The notes under the pieces: model-generated | Databases searched by the model: none | Seen by the model: only the letters and a program-made list of their open reading frames with translations | Told to the model about the DNA's origin: nothing | Program-made: the position numbers and the translations under genes | Assembly (NCBI RefSeq): GCF_000819785.1 | Contig: NZ_CDBK01000100.1 | Span: forward strand, 17,515-81,514 | DNA: 64,000 nt | Direction: 5' to 3' | Source: Aeromonas caviae | Lineage (GTDB): Bacteria > Pseudomonadota > Gammaproteobacteria > Enterobacterales > Aeromonadaceae | Shown here: positions 44,454 to 52,615 of the stretch, piece by piece | Numbering within the stretch: the stretch's first letter is position 1 | Layout: every line of letters begins with the position of its first letter

Positions 44454-44747
44454 TCAGTGCTTGCGGTGCCAGCGGGGCGAGGTGGCGCGCTCCCCCCAGG
44501 GGGTCATGCAGGGCAGCAGGGCCCCCTCGATGACGCCCTCATGGCTCGCCAGCGCCAGGGCAATCTTCTCGTGGAGCAGGCGCAGCAGGTTCTTCTCCTG
44601 GCCCGCCAGGGAGTGGCCCGCGGCGAAATACTCCTGCTGATGTTGCAGCGCCAGCTTCTGGGCAAACTCATAGGTATTGAAACTGTCCGGCATGCGCGCG
44701 ATCACGTCATCCAGCCGGGCCAGCAGGCTATGCAATTCCCTGGTCAT
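44454..44747 (-). CDS. Small cytoplasmic protein of unknown function
   Basis: A 97-residue protein, mostly helical and charged, with no signal or membrane segment. It begins MTRELHSLLARLDDVIARMP and has a second half with EKNLLRLLHEKIALALAS and a basic C-terminus ending PRWHRKH. I do not recognise a named family, although similar short proteins seem to occur in Vibrio and Aeromonas. GGAGAACCGCAC upstream of the ATG supports translation. It is convergent with the NlpC/P60 gene and divergent from the aldehyde dehydrogenase gene. Confidence 0.65.
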   Translation of the reverse strand: MTRELHSLLARLDDVIARMPDSFNTYEFAQKLALQHQQEYFAAGHSLAGQEKNLLRLLHEKIALALASHEGVIEGALLPCMTPWGERATSPRWHRKH

Positions 44748-44918
44748 GTGCGGTTCTCCCTCCGAGTTGGTGACTCACAATTACCCCTTATTGGATAGAA
44801 GGCCAATCCGAATGCCTCAAAAATGGGAGCCCGGACACAGTTCCGGACAACGCTCCCCACTGGTAGCCACCCTCTGCCCTCGCCCGGTTTACAAGTCGGC
44901 AACGAATCGCTAGATTTA

Positions 44919-44938
44919 GACCGACTAATCAGTCGGTC
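44919..44938. promoter_or_regulatory. Putative operator of the TetR-family regulator at 46399
   Basis: GACCGACTAATCAGTCGGTC is a perfect 8-bp inverted repeat with a 4-base spacer, 21 bases upstream of the aldehyde dehydrogenase ATG. Its size and symmetry suit a TetR-family dimer pair, and the operon encodes such a regulator. Confidence 0.7.
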
Positions 44939-44959
44939 ATTTTTCGTGCGGAGCATGCC

Positions 44960-46390
44960 ATGGACACCACCGTCACCCCCGCCTCACCGGACAAGTTCTC
45001 CCTCCCCGAGCAACTGCATCGGCTCAGGCAGGCCAGCCAAGCCACCCCCATGCCGGATCTGGCGTCCCGCCGTGCCAGACTTGATGCCCTCAAGCAGGGG
45101 CTGCTGCGCCACAAGCAGGCACTGTGTCAGGCCCTGGCCCGGGACTACGGCCAGCGCAGCGACTACGACAGCCTGATCGCCGATGTGCTCCCCTGCGTCA
45201 TGCAGATCAACTACACCCAGAAACGGCTCAAGGGGTGGATGAAACCGGAGCGCCGTCATTCCGGCCTGCTGCTGGCCCCCGCCAGGGTCGAGGTGCACTA
45301 TCAGCCCCTCGGCGTGGTCGGCATCATGGTGCCCTGGAATTTCCCGGTGATGCTGAGCCTCGGGCCCCTCATCGGCGCCCTCGCCGCCGGCAACCGCGCC
45401 ATGATCAAGCTTTCCGAGTTCACCCCTCACACCAACGCCGTGCTGCGCACCCTGCTCGATGAGGCCCTCGGCGGTGACGAGGTGGTGGTCATCGAGGGGG
45501 ATGCGGGGATCGCGGCCGCCTTCAGCGCCCTCCCCTTCGACCATCTCATCTTCACCGGCTCCACGGCGGTGGGTCGGCTGGTGATGGCCGCGGCCGCCCC
45601 CCAGCTCACCCCCCTCACCCTGGAGCTCGGCGGCAAGAGCCCCTGTCTCATCGCCCCCGACATGCCCCTGGCACTGGCGGTGGAGCGGATGATCTTCGGC
45701 AAGAGCCTCAACGCCGGCCAGATCTGCGTGGCCCCCGACTACGTACTGCTGCCGAGGGGGCAGGAGCAGGCCTTCATCGAGGCCTATCAGGCCCATTTTC
45801 GCCGCCTCTACCCCAAAGGGCTCGAGAGCCCGGATTATGGCGCCATCATCAACGCTCCCCAGTACGAGCGGCTCACCGCCTGGCTGGAGGAGGCGAGGCA
45901 GGCCGGAGCCCAGATCCACCCCTGCGTCACGCCCGCCCGGGATGACGCCACCCGCAAACTGGTGCCCCACCTGCTGACCGAGGTACCCGGCCACTGCCAG
46001 GTGATGCAGCAGGAGATCTTCGGCCCCCTGCTGCCCCTGGTGCCCTATGACGACATCGAGGAAGCCCTGGCCTATGTGGCGGCCCGGCCCCGCCCCCTGG
46101 CGCTCTATCTCATGAGCCTGGACGAGACGCTGCAGCGCCGCCTCATCCGGGAGACCCACGCCGGGGGCATGGCCATCAACGAGAGTCTGTTCCAGGTGGC
46201 GGCGGACGATGCCCCCTTCGGCGGCATCGGTCCCTCCGGCATGGGCCACTATCACGGCCGCGAGGGGTTTCTCACCTTCTCCAAAGCGAAAACCGTGCTG
46301 CGCCGCGGGCGCTTCAGCACAGGCTCCCTCATTCACCCCCCCTATCGGCGCTGGTACCAGCGGCTGATGATGGCCCTGTTCCTGCGCTAG
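44960..46390 (+). CDS. Aldehyde dehydrogenase, coniferyl-aldehyde-dehydrogenase type
   Basis: NAD(P)-dependent oxidation of an aldehyde to the acid. The 476-residue protein has the class 3/coniferyl aldehyde dehydrogenase look: cofactor region GVVGIMVPWNFPVMLSLGPL near residue 115, FTGSTAVGRLVM near 198, the general base Glu in LTLELGGKSPCLIAP near 220, and the catalytic Cys in SLNAGQICVAPDYVLL near 255. The C-terminus has a hydrophobic, basic tail that may associate with membrane. It opens an operon with a TetR regulator, an SCP2-like protein and an iron alcohol dehydrogenase. The natural aldehyde is unknown; long-chain aldehydes are a reasonable guess. Confidence 0.88.
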   Translation: MDTTVTPASPDKFSLPEQLHRLRQASQATPMPDLASRRARLDALKQGLLRHKQALCQALARDYGQRSDYDSLIADVLPCVMQINYTQKRLKGWMKPERRHSGLLLAPARVEVHYQPLGVVGIMVPWNFPVMLSLGPLIGALAAGNRAMIKLSEFTPHTNAVLRTLLDEALGGDEVVVIEGDAGIAAAFSALPFDHLIFTGSTAVGRLVMAAAAPQLTPLTLELGGKSPCLIAPDMPLALAVERMIFGKSLNAGQICVAPDYVLLPRGQEQAFIEAYQAHFRRLYPKGLESPDYGAIINAPQYERLTAWLEEARQAGAQIHPCVTPARDDATRKLVPHLLTEVPGHCQVMQQEIFGPLLPLVPYDDIEEALAYVAARPRPLALYLMSLDETLQRRLIRETHAGGMAINESLFQVAADDAPFGGIGPSGMGHYHGREGFLTFSKAKTVLRRGRFSTGSLIHPPYRRWYQRLMMALFLR

Positions 46391-46398
46391 GAGGCGAG

Positions 46399-46989
46399 AT
46401 GCGAGAAACCATGACCGACAAACGCCGCCAGATCCTGGATGCCGCCCTGGCCCTGTGCGCCGAGGATGGCCTGCAGGGCGCCGCCACCGCCCGCATCGCC
46501 AAGGCGGCCGGGGTGGCCAATGGCACCCTGTTTCATCACTTTCCCAGCAAGGAGGTGCTGATCCAGAGCCTCTACCAGGACATCAAACTGCGCCTTGGCG
46601 CCGCCATCACCGAGGCCGATGCCGCCCTGCCGCTCCAGGAGCAGGCCCGCCACTACTGGCACCAGGCCATGGGCTGGATGCAGGCCCACCCCCGTGAGCT
46701 CAGGTTCGTGCTGGGCTTTTTCCACTCCCCCCTGCTGGCCCGCCCCCTGCGCAGCCAGATCCTGGCGGAGACCCTGCATTTTCTGCCGAGCCTGCTCGCC
46801 CGGGGCCAGGCCAGCGGCGAGCTGATGTCGGCCCCGCCGGCCCTGATGCTGGAGGTGTGCCAGGGCCAGTTTCTGGCCTGCGCCTCCCTCTTTGTCGATC
46901 AGCCTGAACTGGGAGAAGACCCCCACTGGCAGGAGAGCGCCTTCACCCTCTTCTGGTCCGCCATCAGCGGAGGTTCCCATGCGCCCTGA
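46399..46989 (+). CDS. TetR-family transcriptional regulator
   Basis: A 196-residue repressor. The N-terminal DNA-binding domain is complete: RRQILDAALALCAEDGLQGA, then IAKAAGVANGTLFHHFPSKE as helix-turn-helix with the family's conserved Phe-His-Phe, ending EVLIQSLYQDIK. The C-terminal ligand domain is variable. The ATG has GGAGGCG upstream and lies 8 bases after the aldehyde dehydrogenase stop. It most likely binds the 20-bp palindrome at 44919 and controls its own operon, relieved by an aldehyde, alcohol or fatty substrate. It overlaps the next gene by 11 bases. Confidence 0.9.
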   Translation: MRETMTDKRRQILDAALALCAEDGLQGAATARIAKAAGVANGTLFHHFPSKEVLIQSLYQDIKLRLGAAITEADAALPLQEQARHYWHQAMGWMQAHPRELRFVLGFFHSPLLARPLRSQILAETLHFLPSLLARGQASGELMSAPPALMLEVCQGQFLACASLFVDQPELGEDPHWQESAFTLFWSAISGGSHAP

Positions 46990-47506
46990 CGCCCTGCTTG
47001 CCACCGGCAGACGCCTCTGGATTGGCAGCCTGCTCTGGATCATCGGCCGCACCCTGTGCCGCGCCGCCCGGGTCGACGAGGCGGTGCGCCGCGAGCTTGC
47101 CCCCCTGCCGGACGGCCTCACCATCAGGCTGGAGGTAAACGGCATGACCCGGGGGCTGAGTCTCTACAAGTTCGCGGGGCGCTGGCACTGCGGTGAGGAG
47201 GCTGGCAGGGCGCACTCGACCTGTGCCCATGACGGCCCCCACCCCCTGCGGGTGCGCTTCAAGCACCCCGCCGTCGCCTTTCGCGCCCTCAGTTTTCGCC
47301 TCGGCATCAACCAGGCCTTTTGCGAAAACCGGCTGCTGGTGGAGGGGGATCTCGACGCGGCCATGCACCTGGTGCGAGCGCTTGAGCAGTTGCAGAGCCT
47401 CATCCTGCCCGCCTTCATCGCGCGGCCCCTGCTTCGCCACTACCCGGACCCGCATCGCAAGCTCGCGCGGGCCTGCCACATCTATCTGGGTCTTCTGACC
47501 GGTTGA
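46979..47506 (+). CDS. Uncharacterised SCP2-like protein in the dehydrogenase operon
   Basis: A 175-residue protein. The pattern of VRRELAPLPDGLTIRLEVNG, then alternating strands and the closing helix LVRALEQLQSLILPAFIARP, suggests an SCP2 sterol/lipid-binding-like fold, but this is only a pattern judgement and I do not firmly recognise a family. Residues about 14-30 are hydrophobic (LWIGSLLWIIGRTLCRAA). The start at 46979 overlaps the end of the TetR gene by 11 bases, so it is coupled. A lipid-binding role would fit an operon that processes hydrophobic aldehydes and alcohols. Confidence 0.7.
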   Translation: MRPDALLATGRRLWIGSLLWIIGRTLCRAARVDEAVRRELAPLPDGLTIRLEVNGMTRGLSLYKFAGRWHCGEEAGRAHSTCAHDGPHPLRVRFKHPAVAFRALSFRLGINQAFCENRLLVEGDLDAAMHLVRALEQLQSLILPAFIARPLLRHYPDPHRKLARACHIYLGLLTG

Positions 47507-47522
47507 ACATGAGGAGAACGGG

Positions 47523-48707
47523 ATGAGCCGTTATTACGATTTTTTCTGCCCGGTCAAGCTGATGGCGGGGGAGCAGGCACTGGAACAGTTGCCGGATGCC
47601 TTGAGGGGATTGGGGGCTGGCCGCCCGCTGCTGCTCACCGACAAGGGGGTCAGCGGCAGCGGGCTCGCCACCCTGCTGGCCGATGTGATGGCCGAAGGGG
47701 CCTTGCCGGTCGCCGCCATCTGGGACGAGATCCCGGCAGACTCCTCCACCGCCGTGGTGGAGCGGATCGCCCGCCACTACCGGGAGCTGGGCTGTGACAG
47801 CCTGCTGGCCCTTGGCGGCGGCTCCGTCATCGACACCGCCAAGGCGGTGAACATACTGGCGACCCTGGGGGGCGAGCGGCTGCTCGACTATGCCGGTGCG
47901 GATTGCCTGACCCATCCCCTCAACCCCCTGGCGGTGGTCCCCACCACGGCGGGGACCGGCTCCGAAGTGACCCTGGTGGCGGTGATCAAGGATGAAGGGA
48001 GCGGGCGCAAGGTGCCCTTCACCTCCCCCTTCCTGCTGCCCCGGCTGGCGGTGCTGGATCCCCGCTTCACCCTGGGGCTGCCGCTGCCCATCACCGCCGC
48101 CACCGCCATGGATGCCATGACCCACGCCATCGAGGCCTTCATCGGCAACGGCAAGAACCCGGTCAGTGACGCCCTGGCCCTGATGGCGGTGGAGAAGATT
48201 GCCACCGCCCTGCCCAGGGTGCTGGCCCACCCGACGGACAAGGGCCTGCGGCTGCAACTGGCGGAGGGCTCCACCCTGGCGGGCATGGCGTTTTCCAACT
48301 CCATGGTGGGGCTGGTACACGCCCTTGGCCACAGTCTGGGGGCGCGCTGCCACCTGCCCCATGGCCTCTGTATGAACCTCTTCCTGCCCACCGTGCTCGA
48401 CTACAACCGGCCCGGCATCGACCCCGAGCTGGCCCGCCTGCTGCTACCCCTGGTGGGGCCGGAGCGCTTTGCCGCGACCCCGGCCGAGGGGAGACCCCAG
48501 GCCACCATCGAGGCGTTGCAGGCACTGCGCGATACTCTGTGGCAGACGGTCAAGCTGCCCCGTACCCTGCGGGAGGCGGGCCTCACCGACAAGGCGCTGC
48601 TGCCCGGGATCCGGGATCTCGCCATCAACGATGGCGCCCTGCTCTACAACCGCAAGGATGCAGACAGGGACCAGCTGCTGGTCCTGCTGGAGCGGGCCTG
48701 GGAGTAG
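47523..48707 (+). CDS. Iron-containing alcohol dehydrogenase
   Basis: Group III metal-dependent alcohol dehydrogenase interconverting an alcohol and an aldehyde with NAD(P). The 394 residues include the cofactor motif LLALGGGSVIDTAKAVN near residue 95, TTAGTGSEVTLVAVI near 145, the first metal ligands in AATAMDAMTHAIEAFIGNGK near 200, and the His ligands in VGLVHALGHSLGARCHLPHG near 265. AGGAGAACGGG precedes the ATG. As the last gene of the operon, it could make the aldehyde that the first gene's enzyme oxidises. Confidence 0.92.
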   Translation: MSRYYDFFCPVKLMAGEQALEQLPDALRGLGAGRPLLLTDKGVSGSGLATLLADVMAEGALPVAAIWDEIPADSSTAVVERIARHYRELGCDSLLALGGGSVIDTAKAVNILATLGGERLLDYAGADCLTHPLNPLAVVPTTAGTGSEVTLVAVIKDEGSGRKVPFTSPFLLPRLAVLDPRFTLGLPLPITAATAMDAMTHAIEAFIGNGKNPVSDALALMAVEKIATALPRVLAHPTDKGLRLQLAEGSTLAGMAFSNSMVGLVHALGHSLGARCHLPHGLCMNLFLPTVLDYNRPGIDPELARLLLPLVGPERFAATPAEGRPQATIEALQALRDTLWQTVKLPRTLREAGLTDKALLPGIRDLAINDGALLYNRKDADRDQLLVLLERAWE

Positions 48708-48722
48708 CGGGCCCCTTGCCCG

Positions 48723-49613
48723 TCAGGCATCGGGGGTGAAGACCCCGGTGGAGAGGTAGCGATCCCCCCGATCGCAGATGATCGCCACCACCACCCCCTG
48801 CCCGATCTCTGCCGCCACCCGCAAGGCCCCGGCCACGGCGCCACCCGAGCTGACACCGCAGCAGATCCCCTCCTCCCGCGCCAGGCGGCGCATCATGACG
48901 AGGGACTCGTCGAGCGTCACATCCAGCACCCCATCGACCCGCGCAGGCTCGAAGATGGCGGGCCGGTAGGCCTCGGGCCAGCGGCGAATGCCGGGGATCT
49001 GGCTCCCCTCGGCCGGTTGCAGGCCGATCACCGCCACCGCCGGGTTCTGCTCCTTGAGGTAGCGGGAGACCCCCATGATGGTGCCCGTTGTGCCCATGGC
49101 CGAGACGAAGTGAGTGACCGCCCCGCCGCTCTGGCGCCAGATCTCGGGGCCGGTGGAGCGGTAGTGGGCATCCGGGTTGGCGGGGTTGTTGAACTGATCG
49201 AGCACCAGCCCCTCCCCCCGTGCCTGCATGGCCAGGGCGAGGTCTCGCGCCGCTTCCATGCCCTCTTCCACCAGCACTAGCTCGGCGCCGTAGGCCTGCA
49301 TGGCGTCGCGCCGCTCCTGGCTCATGTTGCTCGGCATGATGAGCCGCATCCGGTAACCCCGGGACGCCGCCACCATGGCCAGCGCGATGCCGGTATTGCC
49401 GGAGGTGGCCTCGATGAGCCGGGCCCCTGGCGCTAAGTGACCACTCGCCTCTGCCTGCCTGATGAGGTTCAGCGCCGCCCTGTCCTTGACGGAGCCAGCG
49501 GGGTTGTTGCCCTCCAGCTTCACCAGCAGGGTGACGCCGGGGTGCGGATTGATGCGGCGCAGCGCCAGCAACGGGGTGTTGCCTATCAGATCGTCCAGGG
49601 TGGCGAAGGCCAT
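48723..49613 (-). CDS. cysM: Cysteine synthase B
   Basis: PLP enzyme that forms cysteine from O-acetylserine and sulfide or thiosulfate. The 296 residues match CysM better than CysK in length (303 and 323 in E. coli). The PLP lysine is in KLEGNNPAGSVKDRAALNLI near residue 40, the phosphate loop in VSAMGTTGTIMGVSRYL near 175, and the substrate loop in IEATSGNTGIALAMVAASRG near 65. The ATG at 49613 starts the family's MAFATLDDLIGNTPLL; the open frame continues 55 codons upstream but does not look coding. It is convergent with the dehydrogenase operon. Confidence 0.94.
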   Translation of the reverse strand: MAFATLDDLIGNTPLLALRRINPHPGVTLLVKLEGNNPAGSVKDRAALNLIRQAEASGHLAPGARLIEATSGNTGIALAMVAASRGYRMRLIMPSNMSQERRDAMQAYGAELVLVEEGMEAARDLALAMQARGEGLVLDQFNNPANPDAHYRSTGPEIWRQSGGAVTHFVSAMGTTGTIMGVSRYLKEQNPAVAVIGLQPAEGSQIPGIRRWPEAYRPAIFEPARVDGVLDVTLDESLVMMRRLAREEGICCGVSSGGAVAGALRVAAEIGQGVVVAIICDRGDRYLSTGVFTPDA

Positions 49614-49767
49614 GACGGATCCATCCTCTCTCAATGTTCTATACCTTGCCTTGCGACCATTCACAGGCCGGCCAGTGTAAGCGAGCCCGCCATGGGCGCA
49701 AAGAATGGCGTTGGCAAACCCTGTCCGCCATGTTCTGATCTTCCCATTCACCCAGAGAGGACTCCCG

Positions 49768-50025
49768 ATGAGCGACATCCTTCACCAGGCCGATCAGCAG
49801 CAGTTTGTCTGCACCGTGGACGGCAAGCTCTCCCGCCTTGCCTATCGCCGGCTGGACGCCACCACGGTGGACGCCTACAGCACCCAGGTTCCCCCCGAGC
49901 TGCGCGGACAGGGGATCGCCGACAAGCTGGCCCGCCGCTTCTACGACTGGACCCTCTCTGAGGGGCTCACCATAGTGCCGAGCTGCAGCTACATCGACGT
50001 CTGGTTGCGCCGCAATGCCGGTTGA
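49768..50025 (+). CDS. GNAT-fold N-acetyltransferase-like protein (YjdJ type)
   Basis: A minimal GNAT-like protein of 85 residues, in the family represented by YjdJ and Pfam N-acetyltransferase CG type. It shows the acetyl-CoA-binding VPPELRGQGIADKLARRFYD and the final SCSYIDVWLRRN, which corresponds to the family's CPYVxxW block. The ATG at 49768 has AGAGAGGACTCCCG upstream; an in-frame ATG 63 bases earlier is rejected because the extra sequence is outside the family. Substrate unknown. It overlaps the next gene by 11 bases. Confidence 0.85.
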   Translation: MSDILHQADQQQFVCTVDGKLSRLAYRRLDATTVDAYSTQVPPELRGQGIADKLARRFYDWTLSEGLTIVPSCSYIDVWLRRNAG

Positions 50026-50599
50026 AGCCGGGCCGCTGCGGGAGGCGCACCTGCGGGCCTGCACCGAGGCCCTGCTGCGAGCTGATCACCCGCGCATGGA
50101 TTGCCTCCGGGCTGCGCGGGAGCTGGCTCTGCCCGACTGGGCCCTGGGGGCGGGGTTTGTGCGCAACCTCATCTGGGATCACCTCCATCACAAGGCCGAG
50201 CCCACCCCGCTCAACGACATCGATCTTATCTATCTGGACAGCGCTGATCCGACTGGATTGAAGGAGGCCGATCACGAAGCCTGGCTCGCCGCCAAGATGC
50301 CGGGCCAGCAGTGGGAGGTGCGCAACCAGGCCCGCATGCATCTGCGCCAGCAGGTGCCTCCTTTTGCCAGCTCGCTGTCGGCCCTCAGCCACTGGGTGGA
50401 GATACCCACCTGCATCGGGGTCCGCCTGCTGGCAGATGATGCGTTCGAGTGGCTGGCCCCCTACGGCTTTGCCCCCAACTGGTCCCTGGTGGTGAGCCCC
50501 AATCCGCGCTGTCGCCAGGAGAGCCGTATCTTTAGCGAACGGGTCAGGGCCAAGGAGTGGCAACGCATCTGGCCTGACCTTGTGGTGAACTGGCCATGA
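50015..50599 (+). CDS. Nucleotidyltransferase family protein (DUF925/NTP_transf_6)
   Basis: A 194-residue cytoplasmic protein of the DUF925 nucleotidyltransferase-like family. The polymerase-beta-type pattern is visible as GAGFVRNLIWDHL, then PLNDIDLIYLD with the metal-binding Asp pair near residue 70, and the family-typical VEIPTCIGVRL and AFEWLAPYGF later on. Neither target nor product is known for this family. It overlaps the upstream acetyltransferase-like gene by 11 bases. Confidence 0.85.
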   Translation: MPVEAGPLREAHLRACTEALLRADHPRMDCLRAARELALPDWALGAGFVRNLIWDHLHHKAEPTPLNDIDLIYLDSADPTGLKEADHEAWLAAKMPGQQWEVRNQARMHLRQQVPPFASSLSALSHWVEIPTCIGVRLLADDAFEWLAPYGFAPNWSLVVSPNPRCRQESRIFSERVRAKEWQRIWPDLVVNWP

Positions 50600-50669
50600 G
50601 CGGATTGCAAAGGATCGACAACCTTGGGCACACTAAGAAAAAGATGTTTGTAACTCAATGGGTTAAATA

Positions 50670-52493
50670 ATGCGCGACTTCTTCTCTCTCGAGCGCTGGC
50701 TGCCGGGGCTCGCCGCCTTGCTGCAATACCAGCGGGCCTGGCTGATGCCGGATCTTCGCGCTGGCCTCTCGGTCGCGGCCGTGGCCCTGCCCGTGGCCAT
50801 CGCCTATTCGGAGCTCGCCGGGGTGGGCGCCATCGTCGGCCTCTACTCCTGCATCCTGCCCATGGTGGTGTATGCCCTCTTTGGCACCTCCCGTCAGCTC
50901 ATCGTCGGTCCGGATGCCGCCACCTGCGCGGTGATCGCCGCCGTGGTAACGCCGCTCGCCGCCGGGGATCCCACCCGTCACTGGCAACTGGTGATGACCA
51001 TGACCGCCATGACCGGCTTCTGGTGCCTCATCGCCAGCCGCTTCAAGCTGGGGGTGCTGGCAGACTTTCTCTCCCGCCCCATCCTGATGGGGCTGCTCAA
51101 CGGGGTGGCCATCACCATCATGGTGGGCCAACTCTCCAAGATCTTCGGCTTCACCTTCAGCGAGCGCTATCTCATCGAGCGGATCCTGAACGGCACCAGC
51201 TACATTACCCAGACCCATCTGCCCACCCTGGCCATGAGCCTGACGGCCCTGCTCACCCTGCTGCTGGCCAAGCGCTACAGACCAGCCTGGCCCTCCTCCA
51301 TGGTGGCCATGGTGGTGACGGCGGCCCTGGTGTGGCTGTTCAATCTCGGCCGCGTCGACATCGCCACCCTGGGGACCATCGGCTCGGGGCTGCCCGCCTT
51401 CCAGATGCCGGACTTTCCCCCCGGGCTTATCCGTGAGCTGGTGCTGCCCGCCCTCAACCTCGCCATGGTGAGCTTCGTCTCCATGATGCTCACCGCCCGC
51501 AGCTTCGCCGCCAAGAATGGCTACGAGATTGATGCGGACAAGGAGTTTAGGGCGCTGGGCATGGCGAACCTGGCCGCCGCCGCCTCCCAGGGGTTTGCCA
51601 TCAGCGGGGCGGATTCGCGCACCGCGGTCAACGACGCCAACGGCGGCAAGAGCCAGCTGGTCTCCATCATCGCCGCCGCCGTCATCGCCCTGGTCACCTT
51701 CTACCTGACGGCGCCGCTGCAATACATTCCCACCGCCGCCCTCGGGGTGGTGCTGGTGATGGCCTCCCTGTCGCTCACGGATTTTCGCGGCCTCTGGGCC
51801 CTGCGCGAATCGGACCGCGCCGCCTTCTGGCTCGCCCTGGTGACCTTTGTCAGCGTGCTCACCATGGGGGTCATTCCGGGCATCACCCTCGCGGTGCTGC
51901 TGGGGCTGTTCCAGTTCCTGCGCAACGTGATGCGCCCCACCGACCAGCTGCTCGGCATGGACGACGAGGGCGTGGTGCGCACCCTGGGGGACAACGAGCA
52001 GGCCAAGGCGATTCCCGGCATCCTGGTCTACCGCTTCAACTCCCCGCTCACCTACTTCAACGCCCCCTACTTCAAGCGGCGGGTGCTGGCACTGCTGGTG
52101 CAGGATCCCCACAATCCCAGGTGCCTGGTGGTGGATGCGGTGGCCTGCTTCACCCATCAGGACATCAGCGTCATGAGCATGGTGGGAGAGCTGCACAAGG
52201 AGCTCAAGCGGCGCGGCATCCACATGGTGATGGCCGGTCGGCACGGCCAGATGAGCCAGTGGTTCAAACAGGCGGGGATCCGGATCGGCGAGGATGGCAT
52301 CATCCTCTGCCCCGACATGTACCAGGCCCTGCGCATGACCCGCTGCTACCGGGAACCGGTGTTCCGGGACGACGAGGGGGTGGAGAGCACCACGGATGCC
52401 CTGCTCACCCGCTGGCCGCACGATGACGACCTGCCCGACTCGGCGCGCCTCACCCGCCCCAGCGAGCAGGAGGCCGGCGCCACGCCGGTCTGA
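50670..52493 (+). CDS. SulP-family inorganic anion transporter with STAS domain
   Basis: Inner-membrane transporter for sulfate, bicarbonate or a similar anion. The 607 residues have the sulfate-transporter signature region near residue 30-70 (AGLSVAAVALPVAIAYSELA), about 12-14 membrane segments to residue 425, and a C-terminal STAS domain (about 445-555, with LVVDAVACFTHQDISVMSM where other STAS domains have the DxSG loop). The TFSERYLIERILNG stretch near residue 165 is a loop between membrane segments. The ribosome-binding site is weak. The anion cannot be determined by inspection. Confidence 0.9.
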   Translation: MRDFFSLERWLPGLAALLQYQRAWLMPDLRAGLSVAAVALPVAIAYSELAGVGAIVGLYSCILPMVVYALFGTSRQLIVGPDAATCAVIAAVVTPLAAGDPTRHWQLVMTMTAMTGFWCLIASRFKLGVLADFLSRPILMGLLNGVAITIMVGQLSKIFGFTFSERYLIERILNGTSYITQTHLPTLAMSLTALLTLLLAKRYRPAWPSSMVAMVVTAALVWLFNLGRVDIATLGTIGSGLPAFQMPDFPPGLIRELVLPALNLAMVSFVSMMLTARSFAAKNGYEIDADKEFRALGMANLAAAASQGFAISGADSRTAVNDANGGKSQLVSIIAAAVIALVTFYLTAPLQYIPTAALGVVLVMASLSLTDFRGLWALRESDRAAFWLALVTFVSVLTMGVIPGITLAVLLGLFQFLRNVMRPTDQLLGMDDEGVVRTLGDNEQAKAIPGILVYRFNSPLTYFNAPYFKRRVLALLVQDPHNPRCLVVDAVACFTHQDISVMSMVGELHKELKRRGIHMVMAGRHGQMSQWFKQAGIRIGEDGIILCPDMYQALRMTRCYREPVFRDDEGVESTTDALLTRWPHDDDLPDSARLTRPSEQEAGATPV

Positions 52494-52615
52494 GACACAT
52501 CCCCTGGTCGCAGGTCCCCTCCTCCTGCGGCCAGGATTGCACCCCGCCCCCGCTTGGTGTTAAATGCCCCTCCAGTTGGCCCTGACGAGGGCCATCGCCA
52601 GCACCTGGATATCCC

